7,314 nt of DNA from JACRBK01 sp964427955 (lineage in GTDB: Bacteria; Chloroflexota; Anaerolineae; Aggregatilineales; Aggregatilineaceae): contig CAYRWY010000304.1 in the NCBI GenBank assembly GCA_964427955.1, positions 1 to 7,314 on the forward strand. Direction: 5' to 3'. Positions within the stretch are counted from its first letter, which is position 1, and every line of letters starts with the position of its first letter. Below the pieces are notes generated by a model. The model made no database searches. It had not been told where the DNA came from and saw only the letters and a program-made list of their open reading frames with translations. A program made the translations under genes and the position numbers. Shown one piece after another: positions 1 through 5,032 of this stretch.

Positions 1-1
1 T

Positions 2-28
2 CTCCGCGTGCTCTGCGGCCTCGGCGTT
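2..28 (-). repeat. 9-bp repeat (AACGCxGAG-type), three units, downstream of last gene
   Basis: On the minus strand the three units are AACGCCGAG, GCCGCAGAG and CACGCGGAG, beginning 11 bases after the TAA of the YfhO-family gene and preceded by TTC as in the other copy. No start codon or terminator is visible in the remaining 39 bases, so this stretch is read as intergenic, though the window ends here. Confidence 0.55.
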
Positions 29-39
29 GAATCGCTCTT

Positions 40-2155
40 TTATCGCGGCTGCTTCCTCCGCCGCGCGAGCACGACCTCTCCCAGCACGTACCCCACGACG
101 GCGATCAGCGCCAGCGCCGAGATCACGCCGCCCAGCATGACCGAGCGCGGCATAAAGTGCAGCGTCACCTTTTGGTTTGTGCCCGCCGGGATCGGGATGC
201 CGATCAGCCCGGCGTACGTGTCGAGGATGTCTACTTTGTGCCCGTTGACCTCCGCCTGCCAGCCGGGATAATTCGCGACCGCCACCGTCAGCAGGGCGTT
301 GGCGCTGGTCGTGACGGACATTTCCATGTATTCCGGCATGACCATCTTGAAGGCGTCCACGCGCGCGTCGGCGGGGCGCTGGCCGGGCAGCTCGAAGGGC
401 AGGGCGTGCTCGGTGACGCCGATCTCGCGCAGGTCGAGAATCGGCTCCTTCATGATCTCCCGCTCGCCGTCCAGCCCGTCCTCCGAGACGCGCACCTGGT
501 AGACGAGGTGGGCGAATGGGCGCGGGTTGGTCAACTCGTAGAGCGTGTAGTCTTCGCCATCGTAGTTGACCCCGTCGCCCACGACCTGGACCGGCACGTT
601 ATCCGGCACCTCGGCGGTCATCATGGCGTAGCGCACCGCGAACACTTCCCAGCGCCGGTCCACGCGAATCTGGCGCAGCTTTTCGGTCGTCGCCAGGCTG
701 AACGGGATCGTCCCGTAGATGTCGGGCACCTGCCAGTACACCCCGTTGCCCTGGAGGCCCGCCGCGCCATCGACGTGCCATTGGATGTCGTCCAGCGGTG
801 GGCTGAGCAGGTCCAGGTTCGCGGGCGGCTGGATGCGGTTGTACTCGTTGTCCGGCACGAAGTTCGGCGAATCCATGCCCACGCTGAACAGGTCCAGCAC
901 CAACAGCGCCAGCAGCGCGCCGGAGAGGATCTGCCGCGGGCGGACCTTCTCGGCGGCGGACAGGACGCGCTGCCGCCCGATCAGCCAGACGTTGAACATC
1001 AGGCTGATCAGCACGACGTGCCCGGCGGCGTTGGCGGTGGGATCGTTCGGCGCTTTCTCGCGGATCAGCAGCACCAGCGTCAGCACGGCGAACACGATCC
1101 CGGTCAGCGCCAGGTGCCCGCGCGCCAACCACGCCAGCCGCCGCCACTCCCCCTCGCCATTTTCAATGGAGAGGGGGCTGGGGGGTGAGGCCGGGAAACT
1201 GAGCAGCCGGTCTAACTGGTACGTCGCCAGCACGACCAGCGCGAACACCAGCACCGACGCGATCCGCTCCTGGTCGCGAAAGACGCTGAAGCCCGGCGCG
1301 AGCAGGTAGAAGGCGTCGTACACGCTGCTCCGTCCGCCCAGCGACAGCCAGACGCCGACCACGATCACGCCGATCCAGAAAACAACCTCGCGGCGCGGGC
1401 GCAGCAGGGCGCTGAGCGCCAGCAGCCCGCCGATCACGCCGGTATACAGCGGCCACCATTCCGCCTTGAACAGCCTCGGCCAGACGAACTGGATCAGTTC
1501 CGGCAGGGTGAAGCCGTTGGCTTTGTCCGCGAAGTGATAGCTTTCGGAGCGATACGCCAGCAGCGTGAATTCGGTCGTGGGCAGCAGTTGCACGGCGGAG
1601 ATCGCCGCCCCGCACAGCCCGAACAGCGCGATCCGCCCGATGATCCCCTTCCAACTGATCCCATTCTGCCAGCCGATCACGGCTACGTAGCCCGCCGTGA
1701 GATAGGTCATTTCCAGCGTCGTCTGCGTGTGCCCGCCCAGGAAGGAGAGGCCCATCATCGCCCCGGCCAGCAGCATCCCACGTACCCGCCAGCGGGAACG
1801 GGTCAGGCTCAGGTGCGCGCCCAGCAGCATCAGCGGCAGCCAGGTGATCGCCTCGGCGATGCTCGGTTGCAGCATGGGATAGCCGGTCAAATAGCCGCCA
1901 TACGTCCACANNNNNNNNNNNNNNNNNNNNNNNNNNNNNNNNNNNNNNNNNNNNNNNNNNNNNNNNNNNNNNNNNNNNNNNNNNNNNNNNNNNNNNNNNN
2001 NNNNNNNNNNAAAAGTGCTGGGTGAAGTCCCCCTGGGTGAAGATGACGCGGTCGCCCGTGCTGGGCGTCAGCAGCCGCCAGAAAAAGAACGCCCACAGGA
2101 CGGTGAGCACCACCACCGTGATCACGGTCGGGGAATGAGAGAGCCGCTTGATCAA
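40..2155 (-). CDS. YfhO-family GT-C membrane protein, interrupted by assembly gap
   Basis: Polytopic membrane protein of the YfhO family, whose characterised Firmicutes members glycosylate lipoteichoic acid from a lipid-linked sugar. The part before the gap has TM1 (residues about 11-29) followed by the outer-loop motif FTQGDFTQHF; Asp43 is the likely GT-C acidic residue. The part after the gap begins WTYGGYLTGYPMLQPS, a typical YfhO stretch, then about nine or ten hydrophobic segments, a soluble outer region, the family hallmark NYPGWQAEVNG with a following IPIPAG, and a last TM before RRRKQPR and TAA. The likely start is TTG at 2155-2153: it overlaps the upstream ccbP stop (TTGA) and has AAGG 9 bases before it. 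Another in-frame TTG at 2188 lies inside ccbP and has less support. About 48 codons lie before the gap and 622 after it; the conserved middle of the first outer loop and TM2-3 are missing. A 44-bp repeat encodes PASPPSPLS in a loop (1149-1192). Acceptor and sugar are unknown. Confidence 0.85.
1149..1192 (-). repeat. 44-bp hairpin element, copy A, inside YfhO-family gene
   Basis: Plus-strand CCCCCTC (1149-1155) pairs with GAGGGGG (1171-1177), and CCATT (1157-1161) with AATGG (1165-1169), around the loop TTC; G1156/A1170 is the only mismatch. The tail GGGGGTGAGGCC ends at 1192. Read with the gene it encodes ASPPSPLSIENGEG between two hydrophobic segments. The length and tail match copies B and C, but the inner stem differs on both arms. 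Confidence 0.85.
1911..2010. other. Assembly gap (100 Ns) inside the YfhO-family gene
   Basis: Exactly 100 Ns, the conventional placeholder for a gap of unknown length. The coding frame before the gap (ending Q-H-F plus one base) and after it (two bases then W-T-Y-G-G-Y) differ if 100 is taken literally. They join in one frame only if the true length is a multiple of 3. From memory of the family, the stretch between the first-loop GD motif and the GGY..GYP motif holds very roughly 90-100 residues, so the real gap is probably nearer 300 bases than 100. Confidence 0.9.
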
Positions 2156-2514
2156 AATTCGTAACCTTGTGCTGTCCAGTAATGCCAATCTTCAATCGCT
2201 TGTTGGGTATCGGCATCGACTCCGATGCCTTCCAGTTGGGATAACGGCACGCCGAAGGTCCTGCCCGACCAGCGCACGATCACCAGCATTTCGCGCTCAC
2301 AGTCTTTTTGCTCGGCCATGTGCAGGACTTCAACTTCTTCTCCTACCTTGAGCGGTGAGAGGCTTCTGGCGGCAATGCACCTGGCTCTGAAAGGGAAGCT
2401 CATTTTGTCATCAAGCGTGCACCACCAACCCGCTGCCCGTTCGTATTCGCCATAGCAGTCCACAATGATTTCCATCATGATACGCTCTTCGCATTCCGGG
2501 TCTTTGTCGGTCAT
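2152..2514 (-). CDS. ccbP: CcbP-family calcium-binding protein
   Basis: Small soluble cytoplasmic protein of 120 residues that resembles the CcbP family. The founding member from Anabaena sp. PCC 7120 binds Ca2+ through acidic surface residues and restrains heterocyst differentiation by holding calcium. Recognisable family blocks are EIIVDCYGEYERAAGWW (15-31), LDDKMSFPFRARCIAAR (34-50), LSPLKVGEEVEVLHMA (52-67), VPLSQLE (89-95) and AIEDWHYW (106-113). It has 24 Asp/Glu against 12 Lys/Arg. Five cysteines (8, 20, 32, 46, 72) are a lot for such a small protein. ATG at 2514 is chosen because AGGGAGG lies five bases upstream. The gene starts 13 bases after the stop of the upstream glycosyltransferase and its stop overlaps the next start, so it is co-translated with envelope glycosyltransferases. 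Its region is about 54% GC against about 65% around it, which suggests acquisition. Heterocyst regulation does not apply here; a calcium-buffering or sensing role is inferred. Confidence 0.82.
   Translation of the reverse strand: MTDKDPECEERIMMEIIVDCYGEYERAAGWWCTLDDKMSFPFRARCIAARSLSPLKVGEEVEVLHMAEQKDCEREMLVIVRWSGRTFGVPLSQLEGIGVDADTQQAIEDWHYWTAQGYEF
2153..2168 (-). promoter_or_regulatory. Shine-Dalgarno and TTG start of YfhO-family gene, overlapping ccbP stop
   Basis: On the minus strand AAGG (2168-2165) is followed by nine bases and TTG (2155-2153). The last two bases of this TTG are the first two of the ccbP stop TGA (2154-2152). Such a 4-base overlap usually means translational coupling. 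The downstream peptide starts IKRLSHSP just before TM1, a sensible N-terminus for an inner-membrane protein. Confidence 0.55.
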
Positions 2515-2519
2515 GATAA

Positions 2520-2526
2520 CCTCCCT
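2520..2526 (-). promoter_or_regulatory. Strong Shine-Dalgarno of ccbP
   Basis: Minus-strand AGGGAGG is followed by TTATC and the ATG at 2514. It lies immediately after the TGA of the upstream glycosyltransferase (2530-2528). It is the best ribosome-binding site in the window, so ccbP is probably translated independently of its upstream neighbour. Confidence 0.8.
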
Positions 2527-2527
2527 G

Positions 2528-5032
2528 TCAATTGACTGTCACCGTCTGCGGCAGCAGGATCGCCCCCGGCAGCGTCTCGTTGTCCGTCTCGACCGGCAGC
2601 CGGGTGAAATCCGCCGGACGGTAGAAGCCCACCGCGATCCGGTAGGTGCCCGGCGGCAGATCGGCGGGCAGGGCGATGGTGTGTTCGTCCACGAACGAAT
2701 CGCCCGGCTCCCAGGCGGACGTCGGCCAGCGCCCATCGAGCGGCGGTGCGTCCCCCTGCGCCAGCGGTTGGTCGCCCCCCGCCGGATCGATCAGGTGCAC
2801 CAGGATCGTGAAATCTTCCGGCACGCGGGCGGATGCTTCCCATTCTAGCGCAACCGTCACGCTTCCGCCCGGCTCGGCAGTGGTCGGATCGACGCGGCTC
2901 CGGTTCAGGCGCAGTGCTCCATTGAACACCGCCCCCGGTCCGACGCCGTCCGCCAGCGTCTGATCCGCCCCGATCACACGTCCGCCGTCCACCGTCACGG
3001 CGTCACGCGGGTCGCCGCCGAAGGTTTGCGGCGCGAATTCCTCGCCGGTCACGAAGTCGCGCCAGCCGATTTTCAGCCGGGGCCGCACCGGGGTGATCGC
3101 CCCCGCCGTGATCGGCAGCCGGTAATGGTCGGCGTAGATCACGTTCAGGTCCCAGGTGGTGGTGCGCAGCAGCCCGCCGCCCGGATACGTGTCGATTTTG
3201 CCGATCTCCTGCAAACCGGACTCGGCTTCCGCATCCGGCAGACCGAACACCTGCACGTACAGGCTCATATCGACGTCCGTGTGCGCCAGCGGACGCCAGT
3301 ACAGCGTCACGTTCAGCCCGTCGTCCTCGCGCCCCGGCTCGACGGCATGATCCCCGATCTTCACGCCGAGCAGTTGGATCGGCCCGAACTGCGCCTCGAC
3401 CGGGATCGCATGGTCAGGAATGGCGTTCACTTCGCGCGGGAGGCGGTAGGCGGGCTGGATCGTGTGAAACGGCAGGATCGCGGCGGCGATCACCAGCGGG
3501 ATCGCGGCGGCGGGCGTGGCGATCCCCCGGATTTCACGCGGGAACAGGTGCGCGAGGCCCAGCGCCATCAGCGTGGCCAGCGCGCCCAGCGCCGGGAACA
3601 TCAGCCGCCCCTGCGTGGCCGGAGTCTGCCGCGTCCAGTTGATCAGCGCCGCGAACACGACCCCCGCGTGCAGCGCCAACAGCAGCACCGGAAACACCCG
3701 ATCCAGCTTCTCACGCGCCGTAGGGGCGCTGCTTGCTGCGCCCTGTTTTTCGTTTTTTGGTCTTGACGGTTGGACCGCCTTTATCACCACCACGATCAGC
3801 GCGACCAGCGGCGCCAGCATCAAGGCGTCGCCGTAATCGAACAGGAGGTCCGGCGCGATCACGTTCAATGTCCCGAACACGCCCCAGAACGACTGCCGCA
3901 GCCCGGCGAATTCGTCGATCAATTCGCTCGCCGTGACGGTGTGATCGCGCGGGCCGATGATCTCGATCATCCGGTTCATGCCGGTCGGATCGTCGTAGAG
4001 CCGCACGTTGCGCGCGTACCACCACCCGGCCAGCACGGCCCAGGCGGTGAACACGATGATCGCCGCCCCGATCAGGTGATACGGCGGCATCCGGTTGCGC
4101 CACGCGATCAGCAGCACGGCCAGTCCGGCCACCGGGTAGAGCGCCAGCCCGCTGAGCTTGGAGATCGACGCCAGCGCCAGCAGTACCGCCAGTACGCCGA
4201 TCCGCTGCGGAGTCAGTCCCGCGCGCCACAGGTACAGTATCCAGGCGATGGTCGCCGCGCTGAGCAGGTTGATCAGGTTGTCGTTGTTGACCGACGACGA
4301 GATGAACAGGAACATCGGGTTGAACGCCGCCAGCAGCACCGCCGTGATCTGGATCGCGGTCTGGCCGGGCAGGGCCAGCCGCACCGTCCAGGAGATGGCG
4401 ATCACGGTGCCCAGGCCGAGCAGGATGCTGAAGAAGCGGACGACGTGCACCGCCAGCGCCGTGTCGTGCCAGGGGAACGCCTCGGCGTCCCAGTCGTGCA
4501 GGACCGAGATGTGATTGTCCGTCGCCAGCCCGATCCCGATCCGGGCGTGCGGGTTATGCACCTGCCGCGCGGCCAGGTCATCCCGGTCGATGAGCCGGAT
4601 CAGCGGGGCGCTCAGCAGATAATAGAGCGGCGGCTGGCTGCCTTCCTGCTGCCAGAGCGTGACCTGGTCCGGGTCCTGGACCGGCAGTTGCCCCGTATCG
4701 GCGATGTGGTCGATCACCGGAAAATGGGTCACTTCGTCCGGCGGCTCGAAAATCGGCGTCGAGACGCTGTAGATCACCGCCAGCACGATGTAGCCGATCA
4801 GGATCGCAACCAGCCACTTCGGCCAATGACCAGATCGAGTCGGGGCAGCCTTCCCCCCCTCTCTAACTTCGTTGGAGAGGGGGCCGGGGGGTGAGGCCGG
4901 GACTCCAGGAATCCCCGCGTTCTCTGCGTTGAACTGCTTTTGCTCTTCCACAGAATGCCGAAAACCGGTTGCGGCAAGCATCGCCCGGCCTGTACTGAAA
5001 ACTGAAAACTGACGACTGATGACTCGCTTCAT
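2528..5032 (-). CDS. DUF2142/ArnT-like GT-C glycosyltransferase, downstream paralogue
   Basis: Predicted 834-residue inner-membrane glycosyltransferase of the GT-C class, expected to use a polyprenyl-phosphate sugar on the outer face. TM1 spans about 73-90 and is followed by EPPDEVTHFP; Asp99-Glu100 occupy the catalytic first-loop position of ArnT/PMT-like enzymes. Next come QEGSQPPLYY, FPWHDTALAVH, NPMFLFISSSVNND, GWWYARN..LYDDPTG and WTRQT..TQGRLMFPA, all usual in this family, with about ten TMs in total. From about 540 onward lie two beta-sandwich-like modules (VTLYWRPLA and VALEWEASA; SAWEPGD; LPADLPPGTYRIAVG), probably extracytoplasmic. ATG at 5032 is chosen because it overlaps the upstream stop (ATGA). 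Residues 1 to about 60 are mostly translated repeats (VISRQFSVFS, FNAENAG, PASPPGPLSNEVREG), and no in-frame ATG, GTG or TTG lies between them and TM1. A further hairpin encodes GAASSAP in a loop. Function is by family only. Confidence 0.85.
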   Translation of the reverse strand: MKRVISRQFSVFSTGRAMLAATGFRHSVEEQKQFNAENAGIPGVPASPPGPLSNEVREGGKAAPTRSGHWPKWLVAILIGYIVLAVIYSVSTPIFEPPDEVTHFPVIDHIADTGQLPVQDPDQVTLWQQEGSQPPLYYLLSAPLIRLIDRDDLAARQVHNPHARIGIGLATDNHISVLHDWDAEAFPWHDTALAVHVVRFFSILLGLGTVIAISWTVRLALPGQTAIQITAVLLAAFNPMFLFISSSVNNDNLINLLSAATIAWILYLWRAGLTPQRIGVLAVLLALASISKLSGLALYPVAGLAVLLIAWRNRMPPYHLIGAAIIVFTAWAVLAGWWYARNVRLYDDPTGMNRMIEIIGPRDHTVTASELIDEFAGLRQSFWGVFGTLNVIAPDLLFDYGDALMLAPLVALIVVVIKAVQPSRPKNEKQGAASSAPTAREKLDRVFPVLLLALHAGVVFAALINWTRQTPATQGRLMFPALGALATLMALGLAHLFPREIRGIATPAAAIPLVIAAAILPFHTIQPAYRLPREVNAIPDHAIPVEAQFGPIQLLGVKIGDHAVEPGREDDGLNVTLYWRPLAHTDVDMSLYVQVFGLPDAEAESGLQEIGKIDTYPGGGLLRTTTWDLNVIYADHYRLPITAGAITPVRPRLKIGWRDFVTGEEFAPQTFGGDPRDAVTVDGGRVIGADQTLADGVGPGAVFNGALRLNRSRVDPTTAEPGGSVTVALEWEASARVPEDFTILVHLIDPAGGDQPLAQGDAPPLDGRWPTSAWEPGDSFVDEHTIALPADLPPGTYRIAVGFYRPADFTRLPVETDNETLPGAILLPQTVTVN
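3724..3743 (-). repeat. Short GC hairpin inside loop of GT-C paralogue
   Basis: GGGCGC (3724-3729) and GCGCCC (3738-3743) form a perfect 6-bp stem around eight bases. It is translated as part of QGAASSAPTA in a loop that is about 15 residues longer than in the upstream paralogue. From memory, similar TAGGGGCGC...GCGCCC hairpins are common dispersed repeats in environmental Chloroflexota and relatives. On the plus strand it is followed by T-runs, so it also looks like a terminator for antisense transcription. Confidence 0.45.
4855..4898 (-). repeat. 44-bp hairpin element, copy B, in N-terminus of GT-C paralogue
   Basis: CCCCCTCTC (4855-4863) is the perfect complement of GAGAGGGGG (4875-4883). 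The stem extends through TAAC/GTTG with one T-G pair to the loop TTC (4868-4870). The 44 bases match copy C with a single difference (4870 C versus 6093 T). It is translated as ASPPGPLSNEVREG, immediately before TM1. Confidence 0.9.
4913..4930 (-). repeat. 9-bp repeat (AACGCxGAG-type), two units, coding
   Basis: On the minus strand the two units are AACGCAGAG and AACGCGGGG. They are translated as NAENAG between the 7-bp tandem and hairpin copy B. The same family, with three units, lies at the left edge of the window. Confidence 0.6.
4994..5024 (-). repeat. 7-bp tandem repeat (ACTGAAA-type) at start of GT-C gene
   Basis: On the plus strand the units are ACTGAAA, ACTGAAA, ACTGACG, ACTGATG and a partial ACT: 4.4 units of period 7. 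On the coding strand it starts after the eighth base from the first A of the ATG and encodes VISRQFSVFS. A 7-base period in a coding region is unusual and points to an intergenic repeat that is now translated. Confidence 0.8.
5029..5032 (-). promoter_or_regulatory. ATGA stop/start overlap between the two GT-C paralogues
   Basis: TGA (5031-5029) ends the upstream glycosyltransferase and ATG (5032-5030) begins the next. A weak GTGAAGG lies just upstream (AAGG four bases and GGTG eight bases before the ATG). The arrangement supports translational coupling and this start over the in-frame upstream ATG at 5062. Confidence 0.7.

Noticed and set aside
157..1188. Long plus-strand open frame (343 codons) antisense to the YfhO-family gene
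   Set aside because: The product is a His/Arg/Gln-rich low-complexity sequence with no domain, it mirrors a clear membrane protein on the other strand, and it ends at the TGA of the hairpin element. High GC readily produces such shadows.
1163..2188. Minus-strand product reading straight through the Ns
   Set aside because: After the gap it runs in a frame full of Arg/Ala/Gly that is out of phase with the recognisable YfhO sequence. It is an artefact of the 100-N placeholder.
4855..4883. GC-rich hairpins (also at 1149 and 6078) as rho-independent terminators
   Set aside because: They lie inside open frames and are followed by G- or C-rich sequence instead of a U-tract on either strand, so a terminator role is unlikely.
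3770..4894. Plus-strand open frame of 374 codons
   Set aside because: Antisense shadow of the GT-C core, rich in Arg, Gln and Asp, with no hydrophobic or domain pattern. It ends in the repeat-encoded LSNFVGEGAGG, as does another shadow at 5554-6117.
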